Of a DNA stretch of 40,928 nt, positions 25,112-34,552 are shown in pieces. The translations under genes and the position numbers were made by a program. This DNA is from Candidatus Competibacteraceae bacterium (GTDB lineage Bacteria > Bacteroidota > Bacteroidia > CAIKAF01). Location: contig JACSSC010000031.1 in NCBI GenBank assembly GCA_014879445.1, positions 1 through 40,928 of the forward strand. The letters are read 5' to 3'. Every line of letters starts with the position of its first letter. Positions within the stretch are counted from its first letter, which is position 1. The notes beneath the pieces were generated by a model. It was not told the DNA's origin, searched no databases, and saw only the letters and a list, made by a program, of their open reading frames with translations.

Positions 25112-27556
25112 GTGAAACAAATACAGATATATTTTTCCATAGGCATATTGATTGCTGTTTTGGGTTTGTTTTCGTGTAGTCCAACAAGGCGTTTACATGA
25201 AAATGAATATTTACTTACCCGCAACATCATCATTCAGGAAGGAGAAAACAAGAAAGAAAAAGACGAGATTGGCGAATACGTTCAACAAAAACCCAATACT
25301 AAAGTTTTTGGTCTGTTTCGCTTCCATTTGCAGGTTTACAACATACCGAATCCCTCTCGATTAACTACACGCAAGGAAAGACAAAGAGAAAAAATTGCCT
25401 TAAAAAATGATTCCATTCAGGCATATAACGACCGATTGCCGGAAGGGGCCAAGCTGAAAAAATTAAAAAAAGACAAGGTGCTTTTTGGCGAATGGCTGCA
25501 AAAAATTGGAGAACAGCCGGTTATTCTCGATTCATTTAAAACAGAGAAATCCATTCACCAATTAGAATTATATGCCAAAACCAAAGGATTTTTAAGGGCA
25601 GAGGTCAGAGATTCGGTGGTCGTAAAGAAAAAAAAAGCCAAAGTTTATTATATTATAAACAGAGGTCCCGCCTATCAAATTGATTCAATTACTTATGATA
25701 TCCCCAACCCGTCGCTTGATTATTATCACGAAAGGAGCAAATCGCTGCTGAAGAAAGGCATGAGATATGACATGGAAATATTAGATAAGGAGCGCGATCG
25801 CCTGACTCAAATATATAAAGACAAGGGATATTACCTCTTCAAAAAAGAATTTATACGATACGAAGCCGACACGCTTCAACATCCGTTGCGAGCCACAATC
25901 AAGCTTCAAGTACTTGACCCCAACATTTCATACAAAGACGGGGATAGCATACGAACCATTACTGAACACAGGCGATTTCGTATCAGCGATATTCATGTTA
26001 TTACCAATTATCAGTTTGGGAAAACCGCTGACCAACAGCAAACAATCACTCCTGTTAAAAGCGATTACACTTTTCATTATGGCGAAAAATTACGTTATAA
26101 TCACAAGATTCTTTCAAGGTGCATTCATTTCTCTCGTGGCGGGATGTATAACCTCAAAGATGAAGAAAAAACAGAACGTGCATTTTTTGATTTACGCAAC
26201 TTCAAATATATTAATATCAGGTATGTTCCGAGAATTGACAACAAATCCGAAAACGACTGGCTCGACTGCTACATAGAGCTTACACCAACTGCCCGTCAAA
26301 GTTTTGGTGTAGATCTGCAAGGTACCAATACAGAAGGCAACTTGGGCGTATCAATTGGAACCAGCTATCAAAACAAAAATATTTTTAAAGGTGCAGAGAT
26401 ACTTGATTTCCGTATCAATGCCGGTTTGGAAATACAGGTCATTCAGGGTGATTCAACCATTATCAAAGACAGTAAAAACCCATTCAACACCATTGAAATA
26501 GGTGCACAGCTTTCTTTGCTAATGCCTCGATTTCTGCTACCCATACGCATATCCAGCGTACCAAAATGGGCTAAGCCCAAAACCCGTATCACATTTTCAT
26601 TCAACTACCAACAACGCCCTGACTATAGCCGCTTTATCAGTAGTTTTATTTTCGGATACGAGTGGAATCAATCCATTAACCGAACAGATGTATTAATAAG
26701 ACATGGATATAATCCTATCGAATTAAGTTTGATTTCCATCAATCCTGACTCTTCTTTCAGTAAGTATATAGATAAAATTCAAGACCAATTTGTAAGAAAC
26801 AGTTTTCGCAATCACTTTATTCTTGCAGGATCTTATACCTTTTTGTTTAACAATCAACAAGTAAGCAAGTTTAAGGACTTCATTTTTTTCAGGTTTAATG
26901 CACAGCTGGGAGGTAATTTACTCAATCTCATTTCTCTGGTTGGAAAAGACGTGCCCATTGATGATTATCATACCGTTTTTGGCATTCGATACGCACAATT
27001 TGTGAGAGGAGAAGCCGATTTTAGATATTATAAAATTTTTAATATCCGGCATACTCTTGCATTTCGCTTCTTTGCTGGCGTTGGTTTGCCATTTGGCAAT
27101 TCAAAAGTATTGCCTTTTGAAAAAAGCTTTTTTATTGGTGGGGCCAACGACCTAAGAGCTTGGTTGCCACGAACGCTGGGTCCAGGATCTTTCTCTGGTT
27201 TAGACAGTGGCCGAGTAGATCAGGTTGGTGACATCAAACTATTAACCAACATCGAATACCGTTTTAAAATTTGGCGTTTTTTGGAAGCTGCTGTATTTGC
27301 TGATGCCGGGAATATTTGGCTGATCAGAGCTGATAATGACCGTCCGAATGGAGAATTTCGCTTCGACCGCTTTTATGAAGAATTTGCTTTGGGTGCAGGA
27401 GCTGGAATCCGACTTAATCTTGGCTTCTTTATTTTTAGGTTAGATTTAGCCATCCCACTTCGCGATCCAACCAAACCCATTGGTGAAAGATGGGTCGTTA
27501 GTAAATTAAAGTCCGACCAGCTTAGAATCAACATTGGAATAGGATATCCATTCTAA
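25112..27556 (+). CDS. BamA/TamA-family outer-membrane protein (lipoprotein-type signal)
   Basis: An 814-residue Omp85-superfamily protein. The start is a GTG at 25112. The N-terminus is a lipoprotein-like signal with a lipobox ending in FSCSPTR (Cys near 22), unusual for BamA but seen in Bacteroidota TamA/TamL-like proteins. POTRA-like segments occupy about 40-400 (for example KAKVYYIINRGPAYQIDSI and YNLKDEEKTERAFFDLRNFKYINI), followed by a C-terminal 16-strand barrel with PFEKSFFIGGANDLRAWLPR (Omp85 core motif) and a terminal strand ending in INIGIGYPF. It probably takes part in outer-membrane protein insertion or translocation. A -7-like box with a 3-nt gap (TAATCTTTG, 25078-25086) precedes it. 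Confidence 0.85.
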   Translation: MKQIQIYFSIGILIAVLGLFSCSPTRRLHENEYLLTRNIIIQEGENKKEKDEIGEYVQQKPNTKVFGLFRFHLQVYNIPNPSRLTTRKERQREKIALKNDSIQAYNDRLPEGAKLKKLKKDKVLFGEWLQKIGEQPVILDSFKTEKSIHQLELYAKTKGFLRAEVRDSVVVKKKKAKVYYIINRGPAYQIDSITYDIPNPSLDYYHERSKSLLKKGMRYDMEILDKERDRLTQIYKDKGYYLFKKEFIRYEADTLQHPLRATIKLQVLDPNISYKDGDSIRTITEHRRFRISDIHVITNYQFGKTADQQQTITPVKSDYTFHYGEKLRYNHKILSRCIHFSRGGMYNLKDEEKTERAFFDLRNFKYINIRYVPRIDNKSENDWLDCYIELTPTARQSFGVDLQGTNTEGNLGVSIGTSYQNKNIFKGAEILDFRINAGLEIQVIQGDSTIIKDSKNPFNTIEIGAQLSLLMPRFLLPIRISSVPKWAKPKTRITFSFNYQQRPDYSRFISSFIFGYEWNQSINRTDVLIRHGYNPIELSLISINPDSSFSKYIDKIQDQFVRNSFRNHFILAGSYTFLFNNQQVSKFKDFIFFRFNAQLGGNLLNLISLVGKDVPIDDYHTVFGIRYAQFVRGEADFRYYKIFNIRHTLAFRFFAGVGLPFGNSKVLPFEKSFFIGGANDLRAWLPRTLGPGSFSGLDSGRVDQVGDIKLLTNIEYRFKIWRFLEAAVFADAGNIWLIRADNDRPNGEFRFDRFYEEFALGAGAGIRLNLGFFIFRLDLAIPLRDPTKPIGERWVVSKLKSDQLRINIGIGYPF

Positions 27557-27595
27557 TACCCGTCATTTAACTGGACGGCAAATCAAAAAAATGTG

Positions 27596-27603
27596 TAGTT
27601 TTG
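27596..27603 (+). promoter_or_regulatory. Candidate -7 box of the aldolase gene; decides its start
   Basis: TAGTTTTG matches TAnnTTTG exactly and lies 21 nt before the ATG at 27625. The alternative in-frame TTG start at 27601 falls inside this box and so is ruled out if the promoter is real. Confidence 0.55.
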
Positions 27604-27624
27604 CCTTCTCTAAATCAAATTGTC

Positions 27625-28683
27625 ATGTCAATAGATCACATTACATCCCTTTTGGGCGACCAGGCCAATTATTTACTCAATCACATATCACAATCCATAC
27701 CCAAAGCATCATTACAACTCACCTCCCCTGACTTTATCAGCCAACAATTTGGCTTATCAAATCGCAATCCCCAAGTTCTTCGAAACTTACAATCCATATA
27801 TGGCAATGGCAGGTTAGCCCATACCGGCTATGTATCCATTCTGCCTGTTGACCAAGGTATTGAGCATTCTGCCGGTGCATCGTTTGCTCCCAACCCGATT
27901 TATTTCAATCCCGACAAGATTATAGAACTGGCCATCGAAGGTGGCTGTAACGCCGTTGCGTCCACATTTGGAGTATTGGCTTCTAGTGCTCGAAAATATG
28001 CTCACAAAATTCCTTTTATTGTAAAAATCAATCACAACGAATTTATTTCATATCCTAACCGTTTTGATCAAATCATGTTTGGCACCGTTAAAGATGCTTG
28101 GAATTTAGGTGCAGCCGCAGTTGGCGCCACCATATACTTCGGCTCTGATGAATCTTCACGGCAAATTGTTGAAGTGGCTGAAGCTTTTGAAGAAGCCCAC
28201 GCTTTAGGCATGGCAACTATTCTTTGGTGCTATCTGCGTAATCCCGGATTCAAAAAAGATGGTACAGATTATCATATAGCAGCTGACCTTACAGGGCAAG
28301 CCAATCATCTGGGTGTAACCATACAAGCCGACATCATCAAACAAAAACTCCCCGGCAATAATGGCGGATACAAGGCCTTATCTTTTGGAAAAACACATGA
28401 AAAAGTTTACTCAGCCCTCAGCTCTGACCATCCGATTGACTTATGCCGCTATCAAGTTGCCAACTGTTATATGGGCAAAATCGGGTTGATTAACTCAGGA
28501 GGGGAATCAAAAGGCGAATCTGACATGAGCGAAGCCGTTGCAACAGCTATAATCAATAAGCGAGCCGGCGGTCACGGATTGATATCCGGCAGAAAAGCAT
28601 TCCAAAAACCCATGACCGATGGAATCGAATTATTACACAATATTCAGGATGTATATCTTTCAAAAGAGATAACTATTGCCTAA
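27625..28683 (+). CDS. fbaB: Class I fructose-bisphosphate aldolase (FbaB/DhnA type)
   Basis: A 352-residue glycolytic/gluconeogenic enzyme interconverting fructose-1,6-bisphosphate and triose phosphates through a Schiff base. It closely resembles E. coli FbaB through its whole length: [19 protein letters not shown] (74-92), [28 protein letters not shown], the Schiff-base Lys239 in ADIIKQK, and [12 protein letters not shown] near the C-terminus. The start is the ATG at 27625 because the upstream TTG lies within the promoter box. The gene has its own promoter and is followed 24 bp later by accD, which also has its own box. Confidence 0.94.
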   Translation: MSIDHITSLLGDQANYLLNHISQSIPKASLQLTSPDFISQQFGLSNRNPQVLRNLQSIYGNGRLAHTGYVSILPVDQGIEHSAGASFAPNPIYFNPDKIIELAIEGGCNAVASTFGVLASSARKYAHKIPFIVKINHNEFISYPNRFDQIMFGTVKDAWNLGAAAVGATIYFGSDESSRQIVEVAEAFEEAHALGMATILWCYLRNPGFKKDGTDYHIAADLTGQANHLGVTIQADIIKQKLPGNNGGYKALSFGKTHEKVYSALSSDHPIDLCRYQVANCYMGKIGLINSGGESKGESDMSEAVATAIINKRAGGHGLISGRKAFQKPMTDGIELLHNIQDVYLSKEITIA

Positions 28684-28688
28684 ATTTG
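28681..28688 (+). promoter_or_regulatory. Candidate accD promoter overlapping the fbaB stop codon
   Basis: TAAATTTG matches the -7 consensus exactly, and its first three bases are the fbaB stop codon. TTTC at 28658-28661 gives a one-mismatch -33 element at a 19-nt spacing. The ATG of accD follows 19 nt after the box. Confidence 0.5.
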
Positions 28689-28707
28689 AAATTAAATTGG
28701 TTGGATT

Positions 28708-29565
28708 ATGTGGTTTAAGCGAAACAAAGATGGTATCCTGACCTCTACAGCAGAAAAAAAAGAAACGCCTGAAGGGTTATGGTACAAATGCCCGGCCTGC
28801 AAGGAAATTATGCCGGCAGAAGACCACTTAGAAAATTTGTGGGTATGTAAATCCTGCCAATACCATGAACGGATTGGATCAGAAGAATATTTTCATGTGC
28901 TTTTTGACAACAACAAATACAAAAAATTAGATGAAAAAATAAAACCAGTTGATTTTTTGAATTTTAAAGACACCAAGCCCTATGCAAACCGCTTAAAAGA
29001 TGCTACTGAAAACACAAATCTGCTGGATGCCCTACAAACGGCTGTCGGGAAAATCAATGGCATGGAGATGGTCGTAGCTTGTATGGATTTTAGTTTTATT
29101 GGTGGTTCCATGGGTACTGTCGTGGGTGAAAAAATTTCAAGGGCTATTGACTACTGTATCAAATACAAAAAACCATTCATCATCATTTCAAAATCGGGCG
29201 GTGCCCGAATGATGGAAAGTGCATTTTCTTTAATGCAAATGGCCAAAACATCTGCCAAACTTACCCTATTGTCTGAAGCGGAATTGCCTTATATATCCGT
29301 ATGTACCGACCCTACAACCGGGGGTGTTACCGCTTCATTTGCCATGCTTGGCGATTTAAATATTGCTGAGCCCAATGCTCTCATCGGATTTGCCGGCCCT
29401 CGTGTGGTCAAAGAAACCATTAAAACTGATTTACCAGACGGATTTCAACGCTCAGAATTTCTTCTTGAAAAAGGATTCCTTGATTTTATCGTCGAACGCA
29501 AACAGTTAAAGGATAAAATTGCCGCCGTTGTGGATATGATGTATTATAGCCGAAAGAAAAAATAA
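28708..29565 (+). CDS. accD: Acetyl-CoA carboxylase carboxyltransferase subunit beta
   Basis: A 285-residue subunit of the carboxyltransferase that moves carboxyl from biotin to acetyl-CoA, the first committed step of fatty-acid synthesis. The N-terminal zinc ribbon has Cys28, Cys31, Cys47 and Cys50; the crotonase-fold body contains [35 protein letters not shown] and IGFAGPRVV. Length and order are standard. The next gene begins at its stop codon (TAATG). AccA is not in the window. Confidence 0.96.
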   Translation: MWFKRNKDGILTSTAEKKETPEGLWYKCPACKEIMPAEDHLENLWVCKSCQYHERIGSEEYFHVLFDNNKYKKLDEKIKPVDFLNFKDTKPYANRLKDATENTNLLDALQTAVGKINGMEMVVACMDFSFIGGSMGTVVGEKISRAIDYCIKYKKPFIIISKSGGARMMESAFSLMQMAKTSAKLTLLSEAELPYISVCTDPTTGGVTASFAMLGDLNIAEPNALIGFAGPRVVKETIKTDLPDGFQRSEFLLEKGFLDFIVERKQLKDKIAAVVDMMYYSRKKK

Positions 29566-29930
29566 TGAGCAAATACACTTTGGTTGTAGGCGCCAGCGTA
29601 AACCCTACCCGCTATTCATACAAAGCTACAGAAATGCTCCTTAAACATGGGCATCCTGTATTTTTGTTTGGAAGAAATGAAGGTGAAATTTTGGAGCAAA
29701 TCATTCATACTTCTTTGCCCGACATCGTTCCTATGCTACATACCATTACCATATACATCAATCCGGCTCAACAAGAACAAATCGCAAACGAACTGATTGC
29801 GTTGCGCCCCAAACGTATAATTTTCAATCCGGGCACCGAAAACCCTGAATTGGAAAAATTAGCAACTCAGCATGGAATTGAAGTAATACATGCATGTACG
29901 CTTGTTTTGCTCAGTACCGAAATATATTAA
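29565..29930 (+). CDS. CoA-binding domain protein (YccU-like)
   Basis: A 121-residue Rossmann-like protein starting with the nucleotide-binding turn VVGASVNPTRYSYKATEML and continuing with PVFLFGRNEGEI and IIFNPGTENPELEKLA, the pattern of small CoA-binding proteins (succinyl-CoA ligase alpha-like fold). The catalytic histidine region of the ligase is absent, so it is not itself a ligase. Its ATG overlaps the accD stop, suggesting translational coupling. The biological role is unknown; a link to acyl-CoA metabolism is suggested only by position. Confidence 0.85.
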   Translation: MSKYTLVVGASVNPTRYSYKATEMLLKHGHPVFLFGRNEGEILEQIIHTSLPDIVPMLHTITIYINPAQQEQIANELIALRPKRIIFNPGTENPELEKLATQHGIEVIHACTLVLLSTEIY

Positions 29931-29962
29931 ATTTTGTTTCAAACTTCTAAGTTCGCAGCGTA

Positions 29963-30484
29963 TTATTTTAGCTGAAGTTTCATTAACCAATCCGTTTGTC
30001 TGTCATCGCCCAACACAAACTCATGTTTATCGAATATGATAAATCCATTCTTCAAATAAAAATCTATGGCTTGCTTATTTTTCTCCCATACACCCAACCA
30101 AATATATTCCTTCTGATTTTGCTTTGCTATTTGCATGGCATAATGAAGTAATTGTTGCCCCACTTGATTTCCCTGCGCTTCTTTCAATACATATATTCTT
30201 TCAATTTCCATAGAATTTTCATCACAAATCTCGGTTTGAGCATCTGATATATTAAGTTTCATATATCCAATAATCCGATTAAGATGGGTTGCAAAGAAAA
30301 ATTTGGAATTCAATTGACGCCATTCATCGCTTAACTTCTCTACTGAAAAATGCTTCGCTGCATATAACCGCATATTTTCAGAAGAATTAAATGCAGCAAA
30401 TGTTTCAGCAAAGGTTTTTTGACTTATCGCTTGCAGCCGCTCCATATCCTCAAGATGCACACTGCTAATCTCAACAATCATCAT
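29963..30484 (-). CDS. GNAT-family N-acetyltransferase
   Basis: A 173-residue acetyltransferase. The acetyl-CoA-binding core is visible as MEIERIYVLKEAQGNQVGQQ (motif A, Q/R-x-x-G-x-G/A-like QGNQVG) followed by ALHYAM-like helix LLHYAMQIA and WLGVWEKNKQAIDFYLKNGF (motif B). This resembles PaiA/RimI-like small-molecule or protein acetyltransferases; the substrate is unknown. It starts 19 bp after the mltG stop, so the two are probably co-transcribed. It is convergent with the CoA-binding gene. Confidence 0.88.
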   Translation of the reverse strand: MMIVEISSVHLEDMERLQAISQKTFAETFAAFNSSENMRLYAAKHFSVEKLSDEWRQLNSKFFFATHLNRIIGYMKLNISDAQTEICDENSMEIERIYVLKEAQGNQVGQQLLHYAMQIAKQNQKEYIWLGVWEKNKQAIDFYLKNGFIIFDKHEFVLGDDRQTDWLMKLQLK

Positions 30485-30503
30485 AGATAAACACTTATGG
30501 ATA

Positions 30504-31547
30504 TCAGTAAATCCGATTTCTATTTAGAGCACGTTGGTATTTTTCAGCATTGCGATTATGCTCGGTAAGCGTTACTGCAAAATTATGATAACCAGAAAAA
30601 TCTTCACGGGCACACATATAAATATAATTGTGATGTTCATAATTCAGAACTGCATCAATAGCTGCCGGTTCAGGCAACACGATTGGGCCTGGCGGCAATC
30701 CCGCATATTTATATGTATTGTAGGGCGAATCTATCTCTAAATGGCGCAACAAAACACGTTTTAAACCAAAGTCGCCATGTGCATATACAACCGTTGGATC
30801 TGACTGAAGCAGCATGCCTTTTTCAATACGGTTCATGTACAAGCCGGCGATACGTGGCCATTCGTCTTGTTTTTGCGACTGCTCCGCCTGAACAATTGAT
30901 GCCAGCACACCCACTTCGGAAGGCGACAATCTCATACTTTCTGCTTTACTTCTGCGCTCCTCATTCCAAAACTTTCGATATTCATCCCCCATTCGTTTCA
31001 CAAACTGCTCTCCATTAGTATTCCAATAAAACTCATAGGTGTTGGGAATAAAAAGCAATAATGCGGTTAAAGAATCTGCTCCAAACGACTGATACCAATC
31101 TGAATTTAGCATGGCGCTCAGCACTTCGGTTGAATCGGCCTCAATTTTAGCAGCCACCTTGCCGGCTAATTGCTCAAGCGTGCGAACATAATGGAAACTA
31201 ACTTTAACAGGTGATTGACGTCCTGATCGTAACAAATTTACCAATTCCGTATTGGTCATACCATTTTGAATCTTATAACGTCCCGGTTTTACTTGCTTGT
31301 TGTAATTCTTTTTTTCAGCTACCCATCTAAAACCTTCTGTTTGAATCAAAATACTTTTTTCTTCCAACAACCTAAGTACGTCATCGTATGTACTACCTGT
31401 TGGTATTTCGATATAGACAGATTCTCCGTCAGGTGTGCTTACATTTTTATCATACAAATAGCCATACCATTGACATCCAGTTGCGAAAAATGCAAAATAG
31501 AGTATCATGCCGAACTGAACACGTAAAAGCTGTATAGATTTAACCAT
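30504..31547 (-). CDS. mltG: Endolytic transglycosylase MltG
   Basis: A 347-residue inner-membrane enzyme that cuts nascent peptidoglycan and is thought to set glycan length. One N-terminal hydrophobic segment (about 9-24) precedes a LysM-like region (about 45-110) and the YceG domain with FIPNTYEFYWNT and VLASIVQAEQSQKQDEWPRIAG, where Glu222 is the likely catalytic residue. LQSDPTVVYA and the Tyr/Asn-rich C-terminus (FAVTLTEHNRNAEKYQ) also fit. The usual EKE reads QAE (Gln220-Ala-Glu222). The ATG at 31547 is preferred because the minus-strand promoter box at 31594-31587 would place transcription after the alternative upstream start (31589). The membrane segment ends in FFATGC, a weak lipobox-like string. 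Confidence 0.92.
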   Translation of the reverse strand: MVKSIQLLRVQFGMILYFAFFATGCQWYGYLYDKNVSTPDGESVYIEIPTGSTYDDVLRLLEEKSILIQTEGFRWVAEKKNYNKQVKPGRYKIQNGMTNTELVNLLRSGRQSPVKVSFHYVRTLEQLAGKVAAKIEADSTEVLSAMLNSDWYQSFGADSLTALLLFIPNTYEFYWNTNGEQFVKRMGDEYRKFWNEERRSKAESMRLSPSEVGVLASIVQAEQSQKQDEWPRIAGLYMNRIEKGMLLQSDPTVVYAHGDFGLKRVLLRHLEIDSPYNTYKYAGLPPGPIVLPEPAAIDAVLNYEHHNYIYMCAREDFSGYHNFAVTLTEHNRNAEKYQRALNRNRIY

Positions 31548-31552
31548 TTTGA

Positions 31553-31584
31553 TTTGCCTGATTAAAGAAAGCTTGTTATATTTG
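31553..31584 (+). promoter_or_regulatory. Promoter of the T9SS cargo gene (-33 and -7)
   Basis: TTTG (31553-31556) and TATATTTG (31577-31584) match both consensus elements exactly with a 20-nt spacer. The ATG at 31590 is only six bases after the -7 box, so the transcript is predicted to be leaderless or nearly so. Confidence 0.6.
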
Positions 31585-31586
31585 AA

Positions 31587-31594
31587 CAAATGTA
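31587..31594 (-). promoter_or_regulatory. Candidate -7 box of mltG
   Basis: On the minus strand TACATTTG matches TAnnTTTG exactly. It overlaps the start codon of the divergent T9SS cargo gene and faces its -7 box across three bases, so the two promoters probably compete. Confidence 0.45.
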
Positions 31595-33194
31595 CAAAAA
31601 GCTATTCTTCATAGCCATATTTGCGTGCATGCTTGTATTTTGTCAAGCACAAGGCAACCTCATTAATAGTGGCCAATTACATATTGATGCCGGTACTGAA
31701 GTATTGTTTAAAGGCAATCTTATCAATAATCGTCCCATCTCTGGCACTGGTTATTTAACATATAACGGTGCATCTGTATCTCATGCCAGGGGAGATTCAC
31801 TACATGCCGGATCTTTTCGAATGAATGCTTCCGGAATACTCATTTTAGATACATCCTTGCATATTTTTGCGAATGTTGATTTTGTTCAAGGAAATTTGAT
31901 TCAACAAACAAACAACATTACCATTCATCAAATCAATGCCTTTTCGGGAGGCAACAGCAATTCTTATATCGAATCGCAAAACGGCGGATGGGTTATTCTC
32001 CCCATCGATAATCAATCCATCCTCATCCCTCTTGGCCATAATGGGCATTATCTTCCTGTAACCCTGCAACAAGCCGGCATGACGGATACTTTTGCAATCA
32101 AATTATGGCCACATCTTACCACTAATGGTTTATCTTCTGGGCCACCACTTCTCAGCCATGTGGGCCTATTTGGTATTGAACTCATTGACAATCCCATCAT
32201 CCCAAACATGATTACTATGGGTATTTCCTGGCCTGATGCATCTCTTTCAGGCAATTTTGAAGAAATGTATTCAACCCTAATTCATTACGACACGAGCGGC
32301 TACAAAAATCTTCTGCCCTGCCCTACCGACTTATCGGTAACCAATCCAAATACACTGATGATTACTGGTATCGCTCAAACCGGATTATTTGGTGTAGGCG
32401 ATTCTGTATTTCTTCAATTAGTGCCACAACCCACCATTTTTCTTTCAGGTGCGCCTGCATTTTGTCAAGGCGATAGTATCTTGTTGTACTCTACAGATAC
32501 ATCATACGTGCATAGTTGGAATACCGGTGCAAACTCTACTTCAATCTTTGTATCTCAATCCGGATTGTATGAACTCACACTAACAGATAGCAATGGCTGT
32601 TCTTCTACCTCATGGCCTCAATCCATACAAATGCTTTCACATTCATTTGATACAATTTATGAAAACCAATGTGATAGTTTTTACTGGAATATAAATGCTC
32701 AGACCTATCAATTTAGTGGAGTGTATTCGCATACCATTGCTAACCACTTGGGTTGTGACAGCACAATATCACTCCAATTAACCATTGATACAACCTGGCA
32801 CGGATCTCAATCAATCAGCATTTGCCCGGGCGATAGCATTATTATTGGCAACAATACGTATTATACTCCGGGCACTTATACCGAAATATTGCAAAGTGTA
32901 AGCGGTTGCGATAGCATTGTAAGCATTGTATTAAGTTTGGCCAACTGTGTTTCCGTAGCAGCAAACAATGAGGTAATATGGAATGTATTCCCTAATCCTT
33001 CAGAAGGCATGATATCCATACAAACCAACCTGCATAACCCAACAGGCAACATTGAAATACTTAATCTCACAGGTCAGGTAATTACTCGTGTTCAACTCAA
33101 CTCGTCTCTGATGTTTATTGATATTAGTCATCTACCTGCCGGCACATACATCATTAAAATATCAGAAACCCACATACCGCTTATCAAACTTTGA
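31590..33194 (+). CDS. T9SS type A sorting-domain secreted protein
   Basis: A 534-residue exported protein. A signal peptide (1-21, ending FCQAQG) is followed by a repetitive beta-rich region (about 22-200, NLINSGQLHIDAGTEVLFKG, NANVDF-like rungs), a probable Ig/PKD-like domain (about 280-345, WNTGANSTSIFVSQSGLYEL), and two Cys-containing units with GCDS (about 361-452). The C-terminus (about 461-534) has the type IX sorting pattern: VFPNPSEG, then IEILNLTGQV and LPAGTYIIKI. It is therefore probably carried across the outer membrane and surface-attached or released. The ligand is unknown; such modular proteins are often adhesins. Confidence 0.87.
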   Translation: MYKKLFFIAIFACMLVFCQAQGNLINSGQLHIDAGTEVLFKGNLINNRPISGTGYLTYNGASVSHARGDSLHAGSFRMNASGILILDTSLHIFANVDFVQGNLIQQTNNITIHQINAFSGGNSNSYIESQNGGWVILPIDNQSILIPLGHNGHYLPVTLQQAGMTDTFAIKLWPHLTTNGLSSGPPLLSHVGLFGIELIDNPIIPNMITMGISWPDASLSGNFEEMYSTLIHYDTSGYKNLLPCPTDLSVTNPNTLMITGIAQTGLFGVGDSVFLQLVPQPTIFLSGAPAFCQGDSILLYSTDTSYVHSWNTGANSTSIFVSQSGLYELTLTDSNGCSSTSWPQSIQMLSHSFDTIYENQCDSFYWNINAQTYQFSGVYSHTIANHLGCDSTISLQLTIDTTWHGSQSISICPGDSIIIGNNTYYTPGTYTEILQSVSGCDSIVSIVLSLANCVSVAANNEVIWNVFPNPSEGMISIQTNLHNPTGNIEILNLTGQVITRVQLNSSLMFIDISHLPAGTYIIKISETHIPLIKL

Positions 33195-33228
33195 TAATAA
33201 AGCAGAAAGATATATTGTCGGAAAGTGT

Positions 33229-33236
33229 ACATTTGA
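33229..33236 (+). promoter_or_regulatory. Candidate -7 box of the transsulfuration-type gene
   Basis: TACATTTG matches TAnnTTTG exactly, 14 nt before the ATG at 33251. No -33 TTTG at suitable spacing. Confidence 0.4.
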
Positions 33237-33250
33237 AGAAAAATTGAAAT

Positions 33251-34552
33251 ATGAAAGGACGTTTTCCATGGTGGCCTGATTGGCAAAGAAAAAAAATGGC
33301 CTATGCCTTCTCATCACAAAAGCAAATGGATATTGACCGCTTCAATGCCATTTGTGCAGGCACCGGATTGCCCAACATTCATCAAAAATCAACATTCAAG
33401 TTTAAAGATGTAGCAGATGGTGCTGCACGATTTCTTGGACATTCGCCATCAGGCGAAAAGCCCTATGCCCGTATATACACACGCTTAGGCAATCCCAATA
33501 CTGAATATTTGGAGAAAGTTCTGTTTCAGCTCGAATGTGACCATATCATAGATAAAGCTTTAGAAGCCGATGAAAAACAACCCAGTATCGCATCATTGGT
33601 TTTTGCTTCGGGCATGGCAGCCATCACAATGGTTTTGATGGGTTTTGTAAAACCGGGAGATTGTATTGTTGTTGGAAATGTATATGGATGTACAGATTCT
33701 TTTATGCGATTTTTACAAAACCGTTTTGGGGTGAAGATTGTATTTATTGATGCTACCAAAACGGAAGAAGTTGAACAAGCTATTCGCAAGAATCCCGACA
33801 CTGTAGCTGTATTCATCGAATCGCCCGATAACCCCACACTGCAACTCTGCGACATTGAAGGCATTTCGGCTATTACCACGCCCGAAGAAATTATGTTGAT
33901 TGTTGATAATACTTTCTGCTCACCTTATCTTCAACAACCTTTCAGATTAGGCGCGGATGTTGTAGTACATTCTTTAACCAAATTCGTGAACGGACATTCT
34001 ACTTCGATTGCAGGAGCAGCTCTTGGTCCTTTCGAGTTTTTTAGTCAGTATGTTTACCCTGTTTATAAAGATTTTGGTCCTACCCCTTCGCCTTTTGACA
34101 GTTGGCTGAACAGCTTAACCATTCAGGAAATGGGCATACGGATGGAACATCAATGCAAAACAGCACAACGCTTGGCCGAGTTTTTAGAAAAACACCCCAA
34201 AGTAAAACGCGTTTGGTATCCCGGCTTACAAAGTCATCCTCATCATGCATTAGCTATGCAACAGATGCGTAACGGCGGTGCTGTTATTTCTTTTGAACTC
34301 AATGGCGGTTTTGATGCAGGCGTTTCTTTGATGAATTTCTTTGCCCGAACCGACACGCCTATGGAACTTGCTGTGAGTTTGGGCTCTGTTATCAGTTATA
34401 TTGAACATCCTGCAAGTATGACACATGCCGTTGTGCCAGAAGCCGACCGATTAGAGCGTGGTATCACTGATTCACTTGTTCGTCTTTCTGTCGGAGTTGA
34501 AGGTTTCAGCACGTTGGCCCATGCATTAGACAATGGTCTTCAATTGTCGTGA
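33251..34552 (+). CDS. Cystathionine gamma-synthase/methionine gamma-lyase family PLP enzyme
   Basis: A 433-residue cytosolic PLP enzyme of the Cys/Met metabolism family. Signatures are ARIYTRLGNPNTEYLE (tetramer-contact Tyr and Arg), FASGMAAITMVLMGFVKPGD, VDNTFCSPYLQQPFRLGADVVVHS followed by LTKFVNGHS with the PLP-binding Lys, and the C-terminal RLSVGVEGFSTL. It may make cystathionine, transfer sulfur, or split methionine or cystathionine; motifs alone do not separate these. The length is about 40 residues more than the classic enzymes, mostly at the N-terminus. Its last 13 bp overlap the 3' end of the convergent glycosyltransferase gene. Confidence 0.88.
   Translation: MKGRFPWWPDWQRKKMAYAFSSQKQMDIDRFNAICAGTGLPNIHQKSTFKFKDVADGAARFLGHSPSGEKPYARIYTRLGNPNTEYLEKVLFQLECDHIIDKALEADEKQPSIASLVFASGMAAITMVLMGFVKPGDCIVVGNVYGCTDSFMRFLQNRFGVKIVFIDATKTEEVEQAIRKNPDTVAVFIESPDNPTLQLCDIEGISAITTPEEIMLIVDNTFCSPYLQQPFRLGADVVVHSLTKFVNGHSTSIAGAALGPFEFFSQYVYPVYKDFGPTPSPFDSWLNSLTIQEMGIRMEHQCKTAQRLAEFLEKHPKVKRVWYPGLQSHPHHALAMQQMRNGGAVISFELNGGFDAGVSLMNFFARTDTPMELAVSLGSVISYIEHPASMTHAVVPEADRLERGITDSLVRLSVGVEGFSTLAHALDNGLQLS

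Noticed and set aside
27560-27578. Terminator after the BamA-like gene (CCGTC/GACGG)
   Set aside because: Only five base pairs with a 9-nt loop and no following T tract.
27601-27624. TTG start of the FbaB aldolase
   Set aside because: The TTG lies inside an exact -7 promoter box, and the E. coli homolog's N-terminus aligns with the ATG at 27625.
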